Notes: generated by a model from the letters alone, not told the origin. Shown: positions 31,719 to 43,154, numbered from the stretch's first letter. The stretch: DNA of 64,000 nt from Erinaceus europaeus (GCF_950295315.1 NC_080162.1:67989760-68053759); one strand, 5' to 3'. Numbers and translations are program-made.

Positions 31719-33340
31719 GGAGTAGGGCACCAAAGTAAAAACCCTGGGGTGAGGGTGAGGGTGGCTATTCGGCTTCCCGGGGTGGCGGGGAGAGGGGTGG
31801 GGGGGTAGGATGGCACATAGTCTTTTGGTGGTGGGAACAGTGTTTATGTACACTCTTATTAATTTGTAGTCATATAAATCACTAGTTAATATGAGAGGGG
31901 AAAATTGATTGTATGTCTCAAACTTTTTAAAGCACAGACTGAGTATTTTTAATAGATAGGCTGAGTTTTTTGATATGTTGATTCTCTCAAAAGCCTAGAC
32001 CGGGGAGAACAGAAGCAACCGGTGGCATTGCTATATACAAATAATGTCAAAGGACATAAATTATGGTGATGTTGGGTATTATACAGGAACTCCTAACAGG
32101 GATTTTTCAAAGTTAACCCAATTACCAAATCATGTGATTATAACAATAACTATTGTCTTCTTGAACCCTAAAACAGCAGGAACGTCACATTTCCACTATA
32201 GAGGCTGTATTTCCCCCAGTCCTGGAACCTTAGGGTTGGGCGCACTTTCCTGCGTGCTTCTCTCAATTCATCCCAAATAATATTGCATTCGCTGATCCCA
32301 GCCTAATCAATGCAATGAGTTCCACCTCAGCATGCTTCACTTCAGACTGTGTCCAGAGACTTCAGGTGTGGAACAACAACCCTTCAGCTTCATTACTCTG
32401 GTGAGACCTTTTTTTTCATAATATTCTCTAATTACATTCCAGGCAGTTCACTTCCTAACAAAGTCCCAAAACCTAGATATACACCAGGTCCCCTGAGATA
32501 GAGTATATGTTCACAGGTGACCATAAACCAGGGCAAAATATATACCTGAAAGCAAAAGTACACAATAGTCTGCAGTGAGTACGCCCCAACACTTCATCTG
32601 CACTATTCCAGCCTTTAGGTCCATGATTGGTCAACAATTTGTTTGGCTTTATATGTTAACTCTCTTTTCAGCTACCAGCTTCCAGATGCTAGCATGATGC
32701 CAACCAGACTTCCCTGGACAGACAACCCCAACAATGTGTCTCTGTTTCCCCAGAGCCCTGCCCCACTGGGGAAAGAGAGAGACAGACTGGGAGTATGGAT
32801 CAACCAGTCAACACCCATGTTCAGCGGGGAAGCAATTGCAGAAGCCAGACCTTCCACCTTCTGCAACCCACAATGACCTTGGGTCCATACTCCCAGAGGG
32901 ATAAAGAATAGGAAAGCTATCAGGGGAGGGGATGGGATATGGAGATCTGGTGGTGGGAACTGTGTGGAGTTGTACCTCTCTTATCCTACAGTTTTGTTAA
33001 TGTCTCCTTTTTTTTAAATATTTACTTTATTTATTTATTCCCTTTTGTTGCCCTTGTTGTTTTATTGTTGTAGTTATTATTATTGTTGTTGTCATTGTTG
33101 GACAGGACAGAGAGAAATGGAGAGAGGAGGGGAAGACAGAGAGGAGGAGAGAAAGATAGACACCTGCAGACCTGCTTCACCGCCTGTGAAGCGACTCCCC
33201 TGCAGGTGGGGAGCCGGGGTTCGAACTGGGATCCTTACGCCGGTCCTTGTGCTTTGCGCCACCTGCGCTTAACCCGCTGCGCTACAGCCCGACTCCCAAT
33301 GTCTCCTTTTTTAAATAAGTAAAAAAATAATAATAATAAA
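31719..33340 (+). mobile_element. LINE-1 3' end, type A 3'UTR, inside SINE-E
   Basis: A 5'-truncated L1 that begins in the 3'UTR (GTAGGGCACCAAAGTAAAAAC, as at 24163). It has the G-rich tract (31778-31811), type A middle part, shared module from about 32592 and an (AAT)n-like tail to 33340. Perfect 14-bp duplications flank it. A SINE-A (33014-33297) sits near its tail. Confidence 0.95.
33014..33297 (-). mobile_element. SINE-A, young subfamily, inside L1
   Basis: Minus-strand copy with perfect 15-bp duplications AATGTCTCCTTTTTT (32999-33013, 33298-33312), located in the L1 3' end. Sequence is close to the copy at 19601 (shared GGGCTGTAGC, AACCCCGGC). The A and B boxes are intact. Confidence 0.97.
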
Positions 33341-33378
33341 GAAAGTTACTGTATAACTGCTATGCTATCTTCCTTGCC

Positions 33379-34544
33379 CTTAAATGGCATCCCTATTTTC
33401 ATTGTCACTGTCAAGTTTTGAAAGATTTGTCCACCTCTTCTTGAACTGTCTTCTCCTTTGACTTACATTACAACTGATTATTCTGTTTCTTTTCTTTAGC
33501 TGTCTAACAAATTATAAGCTATTTTCCTTCTTCTTTCTTTGGCTTTTCTTTACCCTCAGATTAGAAGTTGATAATATGATCTACTCTCCATATGTAATTC
33601 CAGCTACCCCTACTGTCCTATAGTGAATTATTAGTTCATATTTTTTGTGATTTTTTTTCATATACCATAGACTTTAAGCTTGGTCATGTGACTTATTCTG
33701 GCCAGTGTGATGTGTTATATTAAATACTGCCCAATATGAAGTGTTATATTTAGAGGATGTTTGTTAAATAGCATTATATACTGAAACATGACAAGCATAA
33801 CTCCGAAGCCTACCATAACTTTTTCCTACTACCACAAAGTCCATATTTCTAATTGCATGTGGGCTAGCATCTTAAATCCAGATTGTTTAAAAATTAACTC
33901 ATGAGAGTAGTGTTTTCTTTCTTTTCCCTCAAAGGAGTTCCTCCCTCTGACTTCCCTATTCTATAAATATAACCTTGATGTTGTGGTAACTTGAACTTCA
34001 AACCTTGGAATCAGCTTCTACTCCTCTCCTTCTGCCTCTCTGCTTCTACATTTAGTTAATTGCTAATCCTGTTGAATAAAAAAATTCAATAAATCTTTAT
34101 AAAACCTACTATAGATACAGTAGGGTACTTGTTTTTATGTACTTAAAGATGAATAAAATCCAGCTCCTGCCCTCAGAAAGGCTTTCGTTTCATTTTGAGA
34201 TAGGATCATAAAGATGACTTCAACACTATGCAATTCTTACCATGATAAAATTATCTTTAGGTGGAGAGGAGAAACACTTAGTTTGACCTGGGCATTCACA
34301 GAAGGCTGCCTAGAGGAAATGACATCTGTGTTAGCATCAGGAATGAGTAAGCAGTACTGAAGAATTGGGAGTGGAAGTAAGGCAAGCAGAGAAAATATTC
34401 CAAGTAAAACCAGGAAACATGATTAAGTGTTCAATATTTTCTGGATATGTGAACTAAAGGTGGTAGGGGATGAGATAGGAGAATTAAGCAGGATTCAGCC
34501 TACAGAGTTTAGAAAGGAAGACATAACTAAATCTTGTTGTGGTA
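33379..34544. other. Unique DNA, possible ancient repeat traces
   Basis: 33675-33710 (TTGGTCATGTGACTTATTC) resembles a phrase found in some old mammalian repeats, but I cannot assign a family. No coding frame of note. Confidence 0.35.
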
Positions 34545-34670
34545 GGGAGGATAGGTCTCAGACCAAAGTGGAGGGCATAGAAATTTAGTGGTGGATGCAG
34601 TGTGGAACTATTCCCCTATAACCTTGTAATATTGGAAATAATTATTAGTCACTAATAAAAATATTCACAA
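34545..34670 (+). repeat. L1 3'-terminal stub
   Basis: GTGGAGGGCATAGAAATTTAG, GTGGTGGATGCAGTGTGGAAC and TTCCCCTATAACCTTG align with the last ~130 bp of the L1 3' module. Strongly diverged, hence older than the long copies. Confidence 0.55.
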
Positions 34671-34689
34671 AAGAGGCAATACTATATAG

Positions 34690-35175
34690 CAACTATTAAA
34701 TGCAAACATTAGACAATTTAATTCTTTTTTAAATTTTTTAAAATCTTATTTATTTATTTTCCCTTTTGTTGCCCTTGTTGTTTTTATTATTGTTGTTGTT
34801 ATTGATGCCGTCGTTGTTAGATAGGACAGAGAGAAATGGAGAGGGGAGGGGTAAACAGGGGGAGAGAAAGATAGACACCTGCAGACCTGCTTCACCACCT
34901 GTGAAGCGACTCCCCTGCAGGTGGGGAACTGGGGGCTTGAACCGGGATCCTTACGCAGGTCCTTGCGCTTCACGCCACATGCGCTTAACCCACTGCACTA
35001 CCACCCAACTCCCAGACAATTTAATTCTAACAGCTGTAGGAAGTACAAATGGCTAGAATTTACCATCTTCTATATGAAGCAATAGACAAAGAAAGAAATA
35101 TGAGGGAATTTGTCCCTGGCTATGTAACTATGAAATGTAAGAACTTAAATTCAAACCCAGGAAATGTGGCATTAA
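34690..35175 (-). repeat. MIR, antisense, split by SINE-A
   Basis: The left flank (ACTATTAAATGCAAACATT) and right flank (CTATGTAACTATGAAATG, AACTTAAATTCAAACCCAGG) fit antisense MIR, broken by the SINE at 34726. Confidence 0.5.
34726..35013 (-). mobile_element. SINE-A
   Basis: Minus-strand full-length copy with perfect 15-bp duplications AGACAATTTAATTCT (34711-34725, 35014-35028). The box-B region GGTTCAAGCCCCC is intact. Confidence 0.96.
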
Positions 35176-35774
35176 AATTCAAATGTTGAATCAAATGTTG
35201 AATCACCACATTATTTTCTTCTGACTATATGTGGAGAGACCAGTTAGGTGTCTGCAAAATGTTAGATGAGTTGGGTTGGAATAGTGAGAATATCATGAGG
35301 ATGAAAGTTGAGTTAGATTTAGGAAGTATGGCTAAATAATAAAGATTTGAGATTGATTAGATGAAGAAGGGCTCAAGCAAAGGAAAGAGACCTCCCTAGG
35401 TGGTTTCTGGTTATGTCAGCACGGTGGATAGTATCATAAGTGAGATGTGGACTAAAAAAAAAGCAGGGCTGGGAATCATGCCTCTTAAATATTGTCTCCA
35501 AAAGTTCCACAGATTTTTAAGTGGTGTTTTTACATGATAGTTGCTCAGTCTGTGAAGAAAAAGATGCGATAGGAGCACATAGTATTATGCCTGCTATATG
35601 AAAGCAGACATAATGAGTGAGAAGGAACATTAAATTGCATGAAATTTTTCCAGTTCGAATGTTTATAGACCCGTCAATCTCAGACTTCTTCTTTTCTGTA
35701 AAATCATGAAATATATCCTGGAAGTATCAGTTACTGGAAACCAAAATGCATACTACTTGAAATGCTGCATGCAT
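35176..35774. other. Unique DNA, nothing recognised
   Basis: Contains a small tandem copy, CAAATGTTGAATCAAATGTTGAATC (35180-35204). No gene signal. Confidence 0.35.
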
Positions 35775-35986
35775 TTTTTTTTATCTTTATTAATTTATTG
35801 GATAGAGATAGTAGCCAGAAATCAAGAGGGAAAGCGGAGATAGAGAGGGAGAGAGACAGAGAGACTCCTGCGTCACTGACTACCACTTGCAAAGCTTTCC
35901 CCCTACAGGTACGAACTGGGGGCTTGAACCCAGGTTCTTGAATAATGAGATATGTGCACTCAACCAGGTGCACCACCACCCAGCCC
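35775..35986 (-). mobile_element. SINE-B
   Basis: Minus-strand copy. Head GGGCTGGGTGGTGGTGCACC at the right, GGTTCAAGCCCCCAG box-B region, GGGGGAAAGCTTTGCAAGTG body, left (AAT)-type tail copied as T-rich sequence. Confidence 0.9.
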
Positions 35987-37674
35987 TTGCTCAGTTGTTT
36001 TGCATAGTTATTTCCATTTTCAAATGTACATCCTTAGCCTTCCTAAGACTAGATCACAAGTGACATAAGGATGGAGACTTCTCTGTTGACTGGGAATTCC
36101 TTATAGAATCTAGAAAAAGGGACCATAAGGGAGATGCTGTATGGCTGTTTACTACATGAATCATAATAATCTATAAAATACCAAGCATGCTTCTCAGGAT
36201 TATAATAGTTTTTAAGAAGGACATAGTAGTCCTAGTGAGATAATCATCTCGCTGCTATGTAGTAAAATTCTACGCTGGGGGAGGAAAACTGCATTTATTT
36301 TGTAAGTAACAGATAATTTATTTTTGTCCTAGGGAAGGTGTATATGTGTGTCTGGAGAGGTTAGTTCCAGTTTTCTGTAAAACCATGCCTGCTTTGTCTA
36401 TAGCAGTGTTAAAGAAATTCCCTTTTCCACATCTGTATTTAAATGAAGCAGTAGCTAAAATCTGATATCATTATACTATGCCTCAGCTCACACTTAATGA
36501 AAGTGCCATTATGAATTATTTACTGAATGTCATACTTCAGGTTTTAAATTCAATATATTGTGATACATATACTACATAATTTAAGAGGCAGACAAATTAC
36601 AATATGGCACCTGCCCATGCTTCTCCATTCGGTCATTTCTGCTACCTGGCTTAAAGTCACCTTCATATCAATAATTAACTATTACTACAATTCTTCTTAT
36701 TATAATTATCTTCTTAAAAGCAAGTCCATATTAAAAAAAAACTAAAGGAGAAACAATTCATTTAACTTAGGACAAATCTTATAATAAACTGAATGATTTA
36801 ACAGTCTGATTCTAAGTTTCAGTAGGTCACTTGTATTTGGTGAGGAGAAGGATCAAATGTGTGAGCTTTCCTCCAAGATTACTTTCTTTTGCTATCTTGG
36901 GGTCACTGGGTGCATTAGAGACTTTTTTGTTTGTACTTAACCTTCAGTCCATTTTCTTTTTGTGAGCCAGATTCTATTCTGCCTGTCTTGCCTTGTTTTT
37001 TCTCTTTCCTCTGTTTTCTTTCCCATTAGTAATTATTTATTAGTATCTGAGGTGCAGCCCAGGTTTTTTCATGGTATTTTTCCCATTTCCTCCAGCCCAT
37101 TTGGTCACTGTTGAATGTTCAGAGGGGAGAGTAGGCTTTGACATGTCCATTATTTGGATCTGGAGCAGTACACTGGAAAAATGATACAATTACTGGTTCC
37201 CTGGCATGGGTTTCTCTCAGCTCTTAGGCCAGGAGGAACTGGCTGAGGAGGAAATATGGTTCAATGCATAGAATGAATGCTCAGTAGTGGAGAAGTCTGA
37301 GCTCTGGCTCTGGCTTTTGGTCTTCCCACCAACTCCAGGTCTGAAAGAAATGTGCCTCTCAGGAAATATCTTTTTGTTGTTCTCTCACAAACACACACAC
37401 TCTCTCTCTCTCTTCCTCCTTTTTAAGGTACGAAATCTATTGGCTACCTCACATAAATGAATACAAGATAGTAACCAACTCATTGAGAAGAGATTAAACC
37501 AGATATTTTTTTGACATCCTGAGCTGAGAGTATAGTTTTATTATTCCTTGGAGGAGTTTTTGATTTTTCATGTGAGCATGTACAGAGAACTGGGATCACT
37601 GAGAATAATATCCTTCTTTGTCTGTGACTATCATGCCTATTTCTCCCTCTCCTTCACCTTCTCCTTCTTCTTTT
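35987..37674. other. Unique DNA
   Basis: A 1.7-kb interval with no recognised repeat except a (CA)(CT) microsatellite at 37386-37413. No open frame above 61 codons. Confidence 0.35.
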
Positions 37675-37775
37675 TAGCAGAATGCTACTCGGCTCTGATT
37701 TATAGTGGTACCTGGGGTTAAATCTGGGACCCCAGAGCCTCAGAAATAGTTATGCTGTCTCCCCAACCCTTTGCC
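37675..37775 (-). repeat. SINE-E fragment
   Basis: GAATGCTACTCGGCTCTGATTTATAGTGG and GGGACCCCAGAGCCTCAGAA match antisense SINE-E. CTGTCTCCCCAACCC marks the degraded head. Confidence 0.65.
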
Positions 37776-37899
37776 TATTTTTTGAGTAACTCTTCTAGAA
37801 TTTTAATGGACAGACAAATCACTTGTAGTTCTTACTAATATGCTGATTTTGACTTAGTAGGGCTGGGCTGAGCCCGAGATCTGGTTTTATTTTCTTCAT

Positions 37900-38110
37900 T
37901 AGTTGGATAATACTGGTTTACAACCAATGTTAGGAGTACAGGTTCACAGCTCTTCAAATGTACATTCCTGTACTATGATTACCACCAAAGTACAAATAAC
38001 CATCCACCACAATCCAATAAACCCTCTCCATCCTATTTTCCCACCTCTCTTCTCTTTCTGGTAACCTCAGTTCTGAGTTCAGTATAATTGCTTGTTTTAT
38101 ATGGCCCTTT
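37900..38110 (-). repeat. Old LINE-1 3'UTR, antisense
   Basis: TTGGATAATACTGGTTTACAAC, AGTACAGGTTCACAGCTC and ACTATGATTACCACCAAAG resemble the antisense 3'UTR of old mammalian L1 subfamilies. Diverged; boundaries are approximate. Confidence 0.55.
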
Positions 38111-38124
38111 CCTTGGTTCTTTAA

Positions 38125-38318
38125 AAAAAATTATTATCTTTGTTTATTTGATAGAGACAGCCAGAAATCGAGAGGAAAGGGTGAATATAGAGGGGGAAAG
38201 AGACAGAAAGACACCTGCAGCCCTGCTTCACTACTCGCAAAGGGTGGCGGACTGGGGACTCAAACCCCCGGGTCCTTGGGGTCCTTGTGCATTATAATGT
38301 GTATGCTCAACCAGGTGT
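38125..38318 (-). mobile_element. SINE-B
   Basis: Minus-strand copy. GATAGAGACAGCCAGAAATCG, ACACCTGCAGCCCTGCTTCAC and TCAACCAGGTG are present. The body is shortened (CGCAAAGGGTGGCGG) and the B-box region carries a small duplication (GGTCCTTGGGGTCCTTG). The outer head is missing. Confidence 0.85.
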
Positions 38319-38324
38319 GAACTC

Positions 38325-38425
38325 ATCCAGTATGAGATCCGGCTTTTCTAACAAGCTCCCAGGCAATTTCGATACTTCTGGTCTTGGTCCACATTTAGAG
38401 TGGCTGGGAGTTCTCCAACCTTCCA
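38325..38425 (+). repeat. MER5-type fragment
   Basis: CTTTTCTAACAAGCTCCCAGGCAATTTCGATACTTCTGG and GGTCCACATTTAGAGTGGC match the end half of MER5-type hAT elements. Confidence 0.6.
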
Positions 38426-38454
38426 GCTGTTTGCTTGCTCATCACACCTAGACT

Positions 38455-39640
38455 ATATTCTTTTTTTATTATTTATAAAATGAAAACATTGACAAGACCA
38501 CAGGATAAGAGGGGCACAACTACACACAATTCCCACCACTAGCATTCCTTTTCCCGTCCCATCCCCTCATAGCTTCCCTATTCTTTATCCCTCTGAAAGT
38601 ATGGACCCAGGATCATTGTGGGGTGTAGAAGGTGGACAGTCTGGCTTCTGTAATTTCTTCCCTGCTGAACATGGGCAATGACAGGTTGATCCATACTCCC
38701 AGCCTATCTCTCTCTTTCCCTAATGGGGCAGAGATATGGGGAGGCAGGGCTCCAAGACACATGGTGGGGTCCTCTACCCAAGGAAATCAGGTTGACATCA
38801 TGGTATCATCTGAAACCTGGTGGCTGAAAAAAGAGTTAAGATATAATTCAGAAAAAATTATTGACTAATCATGAATTTAAAGGCATGAATATTGCAAATG
38901 AAGATTGGGGTCTCTGTTTTGGAAAAAGCTAGTAGATCTGTTTTAGGTGTATTCCAGAGGAATATGCAAGTGGACCCAGGCTATTATTTGGGGAGATGGT
39001 GTCATAGTTGGAAAAAGCGCTAGAGAGCTGCATCAGGGAAGAGAGTAGCTCCCAAATACGGGAAAAATACATAAATATTGTTAACTGTAAACGCCATTTA
39101 TTTGATCTGGGGCCCATATTCATCACAGGAGCCTATGTAACCTCTGCATCCCTATAGGTCTGAGCTCGCATTCTGTAGTCATGGCTAGGAACATTCCAGG
39201 CTTCAGGAACTACCTTTCGGGTAGTAGGTAGAGTATGTTGTCCAACCTCCCTTCAGAGAGTGTAACATTCCCTACCATTATTGATCCACATCGAGGGCAA
39301 GGTCATATAGGGTCCCACAAAGAGGTCCATTGTGTTGTTCCTGATGGAGATGACCAGTGACAGCAGTGAGAGGGATCTAGAGAGGTCTAGGCCCAACATA
39401 TCTGTGTGGGAACTGCAGGGGTCCCTGACTAGGGCCCCAGCTGATGGGGTGGCCTGGTTGTGACTAAAGAGTCATCATTCAAGTATGCCAGTCTCTTGCC
39501 CTTATTCAGCTTTTGTGGTCCTTACTTTGTCTGACACAACTAGCTTTGGAGTGATTGGGGGATGTGTAATAGGAGGTAGGTGAGGAGGGTATTTAGGTCT
39601 AAGTAGAAACTATTTCATTAGATACTTTAAGTTGTCTTTT
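38455..39640 (-). mobile_element. LINE-1 3' end, type B 3'UTR, antisense
   Basis: Reverse complement of this region matches 29030-30068 across its whole length, from the tail at 38458-38490 to about 39420, and probably continues upstream to about 39640. It shows type B motifs (GGGCCTAGACCTC at about 39388) and the shared module up to about 38900. Extends the known type B sequence by about 200 bp. Confidence 0.85.
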
Positions 39641-39798
39641 TAGTTCTTTCTACTTTCTTCCTTAATTTTTTGACTCACTGTAAGTTATTATGCACTTATC
39701 TTTAAAGTGTGTATTTCCCCTAACTTATGGATACATGTACATATGCCCTATCTCATGGACCCTGGTCTATATGTAGACTCTGTCTATATGTAGGGCTC
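39641..39798. other. Possible further L1 3'UTR; tandem phrase
   Basis: The phrase CTATATGTAGACTCTG / CTATATGTAGGGCTCTG occurs twice (39768-39799). Origin uncertain. Confidence 0.3.
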
Positions 39799-40015
39799 TG
39801 TCTTCCCCTCCTCTCTCCATTTCTCTCTGTCCTATCCAACAACAACAATGTCAATAACAACAATAATAATAACCACAACAATAAAATAACAAGGGCAACA
39901 AAAAAAAAAAAGGAAGAAATAGTCTCCAGGAACAGTGGATTCATTCTGCAAGCACCGAGCCCCAGCAATAATCCTGGAGGCAAAAAAAAAAAAAAAAAAA
40001 AGAGAGAGAATTTAA
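39799..40015 (+). mobile_element. SINE-A, long version, 5'-truncated
   Basis: Starts abruptly in the CT-rich part (TCTTCCCCTCCTCTCTCC), lacking head and body, and runs through ACAAGGGCAACAAAAA, the extension (AATAATCCTGGAGGC) and an A run. This shows 5' truncation of a SINE. No internal promoter remains. Confidence 0.88.
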
Positions 40016-40984
40016 GTCTTAATATCCACTCTCTATCTTTTTATCCTTTCAAGTCACTTCTGTTGTTTCTGTGGTGATCCTTAATCCTTCAGTACCTCTA
40101 ACATCCAGATCTTCTAGCACACTCAAATTCCTTACTTCCTACTTTCTTCATCTTACATCTGCATCAATCCATAATTTCCTGTAAACCTGGGAAACTGTGT
40201 ATAGTCAGGAGGAACTACCCAGCCAACTAATGCTTCCATGATCACACAGTCTTGAGTTCCTTTCTTGGGCTCTAGTACTGGGAAATCATTCACCGTAAGT
40301 TGATCCATCTGGAACCATCTATACAGACTTTTACCCTCTCTTCAACTTTCTTATTCAGTTTAAACCCACACTCCTAATCTCAGTGAGTAACTTTTCTTCT
40401 GTTACATGACAACAGAGAAGCTCTCTCAGGTGACCTCCTATCTTCACTATTGATAAGCTTATCTTCATCCACACCCATCTTTACTTCCTTCTTTCTTGAC
40501 ATTCTCAGTTGATGAGGTATCTCTCCATTAAAGTCAGGCCCAATCACCTGTGCACTGTTCACCTTTCCTTCTTTCATCCTACTTCTTTCAGATGCACATC
40601 AACCATTCTCACCAATATCAACATCTCCACCTCTGCCCTTTGCCCATATCTACAACTTGTAGTAGGCACTTCTCTAGCCTTATCTCCCATAATTTCCTAC
40701 CCTACACATCTTAGAGGTTTCTACTCTGTTCATGATGCTTCATGCCTTGGTAAATATGTTCCTTGAGTGGAAATATTTATTATCTTGTGCTCTGGAAGAC
40801 TTCTACTCATATAATATTTATACTGGGTACTGTCTCAGCAGACTTTCATGACCCTACAATCTGAACTAGTTATGTTACTTCATGGTTGCTATGTATACCA
40901 TAAAGTTGCCATGAAACCTTATTTTAGTTCATATATTTTATCACAAAATATTTCCTTTAGTAGGTGATTCCTGTGAGTTGAGTT
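40016..40984. other. Unique DNA, nothing recognised
   Basis: Pyrimidine-rich interval. Frames at 40380-40577 (-) and 40509-40766 (+) overlap without domains. Parts may be L2-like but I cannot support that. Confidence 0.3.
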
Positions 40985-41611
40985 TTTCTTTTCTTTTTAA
41001 TTGAAAGATTAATGGTTTACAGTAGTTGTCACGTGGGTAAAATCCACATCTCTCCATGATAGTTGTCTGCAAAACACTGACTTACTGAAGTCCTTTTTCA
41101 TCATCATGTACATCAGGACCCCAGCCCCACCCCTCTCCCTGTCCTCTTGCTCCAGGGTCATTTGCTATAGTGAAGGTTTGGTTTATGTTTCCCTTTTCTG
41201 TTCTTATTTTTTAAGTTCTTCCCATGAATGAGGCCATCCCATATTCATCCTTCTCTTTCTGACTAATAAAAACTTGACACATTCCTTCAAACTCCATCCT
41301 GGACAAGATGAAGAGGGTGACTTCATCATTTATTTTCCAGAGCACTGCTAGGCTCTGGCTTATGGCAGTGCTGGGTATTGAAATTGGGACTTTGGAGCCT
41401 CAGGCATGACAGTCTCTTTGCATAATCACTAAACTACTCCCCCACCTCTGGAAGAATGACTTCATCATTCCCAGTAGCTGAGTAGTATTCCATGTTGTAC
41501 ATATTCCACAACTATCTTAGCCACTCATCTATTGTTGGACACCTAGGTTGCTTCCAAATTTAGCCTAATACAAATTGTGCTGCTATGAACATAGGTATAC
41601 ACAGATTTTTT
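40985..41611 (-). repeat. Old LINE-1 3' end, antisense, split by SINE-E
   Basis: Antisense L1 motifs continue across the SINE: CATCCTGGACAAGATGAAG before it, GAGTAGTATTCCATGTTGTAC, CTCATCTATTGTTGGACACC and GCTGCTATGAACATAGG after it. These correspond to the ORF2 C-terminus and 3'UTR read backwards. Confidence 0.65.
41331..41456 (-). mobile_element. SINE-E
   Basis: Minus-strand SINE-E with perfect 13-bp duplications TGACTTCATCATT (41318-41330, 41457-41469). CAGAGCACTGCTAGGCTCTGG and GCATAATCACTAAACTACTCCC are diagnostic. Inserted in an old L1. Confidence 0.92.
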
Positions 41612-41790
41612 TTTAAATAAAACAGAGAGAAATTAAGAGGGGAAAGGAAGATAAAAAGGTACCTGTATACCTACTTCACCACTTGTGAAGCAACCCGCTT
41701 GCACATGGGGAGCAGGGGACTAGAACTGAGATGCTTGTGCAGGTCCTTGCTCTTTGTACTACCTGCTCTTAACCCATTGCCCCATCCTCA
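41612..41790 (-). mobile_element. SINE-A, diverged and 3'-shortened
   Basis: Minus-strand copy lacking most of the AACAA-rich tail. CAGAGAGAAATTAAGAGGGG, GTGAAGCAACCCGCTTGCAC and CTGCTCTTAACCCATTGC are retained with many changes. Confidence 0.75.
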
Positions 41791-42129
41791 TTTGGAAGGG
41801 TGTTTCCCACCCTATTACCCCGCAATTCCTCCTCTGAGGAATTAAGTTTTTCTTAAATGCAAGCACACTTGCTTTGTTTCTCTGTATTCAGTAAATAACC
41901 AACACAGTGCTTGATATGTGGTTGCAGAAGAGACACTGGTGGAATGAATAAATGAAGAGGAATTCTTCATAAAGTGAACATCTGACTATACATTTGGTTC
42001 CAATGACCTAATTTCATAGATATCTTTTTGGACTTGCATACTTGTATTTTATCACAGGACCAGCTTTTAAAGTTTATTAATACTAATAGTAATATAATAA
42101 AAACAGTAATTTTGACTTAACCCTGTTTA
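41791..42129. other. Unique DNA, L2-like patch
   Basis: 41885-41965 (ACACAGTGCTTGATATGTGG, GTGGAATGAATAAATGAAG) is reminiscent of an L2 3' end. Weak. Confidence 0.3.
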
Positions 42130-42320
42130 TTGTTTTAGAACTAAGCTAAATTATTTCACATACTATGCCATTAAATCTCATGACTGCACTGAAGGCAGTT
42201 ACTATAGTACCATAATTTTAGAGGTGAGGAGCTGAGAATCAGCGTTAAGTAACATGACTATTGTCACATAACCAGGAAGTTGCAGAGCTGGTTTTTGAAA
42301 TTTAGCCAAACTGGCAGACA
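42130..42320 (-). repeat. MIR, antisense
   Basis: ATTATTTCACATACTATGCC, TTAAATCTCATGACTGCAC, TTTTAGAGGTGAGGAGCTGAG and AACCAGGAAGTTGCAGAGCTGG are in antisense MIR order. Confidence 0.7.
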
Positions 42321-43092
42321 GATTCACACCCTGGGCACGACAGGCTACTTCTTTACTATTCTTGGACAACTCTTGGCTAGTTCTTGTTTTCTCTCCTCAT
42401 CTTTCCCTTAAGTAGACTCACCGCTGAAGCTTGAGTATGTGACCCACTCACCTATATAAGTAACAGTGCATGCTAAGCTTATGATGCCTTTGATGGTTTT
42501 TCTATCTCTGTCCTTTTAATCTATAATGCATAATGATTTCATTGCTTAATGTGAAATGTTACCTAGCACTCCTTGTCTTAGATATTAGGATTGCAGAGAG
42601 GCAAGGTATTTTAAGGGTGGTTCTCATTATAAAACAGCCTGGCTTAGTTAGAAAGGCTCAACCTTAGCTAATCATTTCTTTTCTTCCTTTGTCACTAGAG
42701 ACACTCTAACGTAGAATATATTCTACATATTCACCTTTAACAGAGAATTTATGAAAAGCCAGTACCAGTGCTGATTAGAAAACCAAGGAGATTAGATGTC
42801 CCACAGAAGAATAGCAGGAAAATTGTGCATGAGTAAGGTGAGAAAAATGTTAAGTCTTTCTCTCCTGTGAGGGCGGCTATCTTTACATCTTCAGAGACTG
42901 CCTGCCTCTTTATGCAGACTGATTCTAAACTCTGGAACTAGGAGCAGCATGGGTTAAAATTATATAGAAAAAAATTACATAGTAAAAAAATTACATGATA
43001 GTTCCTGGTTTACTTATCAGTTCAATTGACTATTGTTTTTCTAGTGCATAGAAGTATAATATAGTTCTTACTGAGATCTACATGACTTAATA

Positions 43093-43095
<3 letters not shown>
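42321..43095. other. Unique DNA, nothing recognised
   Basis: No gene or repeat signal. Confidence 0.35.

Positions 43096-43149
<54 letters not shown>
43096..43149. repeat. (TA)n microsatellite
   Basis: About 27 uninterrupted TA units, the longest pure TA run in the window. Such tracts can extrude cruciforms and are replication-fragile. Confidence 0.96.

Positions 43150-43154
<5 letters not shown>

Larger units (their letters stand above)
31613..33378 (-). mobile_element. SINE-E, split by an L1 insertion
   Basis: Left part 31613-31718 (GGAGCACTGCTCATCTCTGG to TCATGAAAGTTACTGTAT) and right part 33341-33378 (TAACTGCTATGCTATCTTCC) form one antisense SINE-E. GAAAGTTACTGTAT occurs at both junctions (31705-31718, 33341-33354) as the duplication made by the L1. 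Confidence 0.88.

Noticed and set aside
33660..33760. Old DNA transposon or MaLR fragment
   Set aside because: One phrase is reminiscent of older repeats, but I could not place neighbouring sequence in any family.
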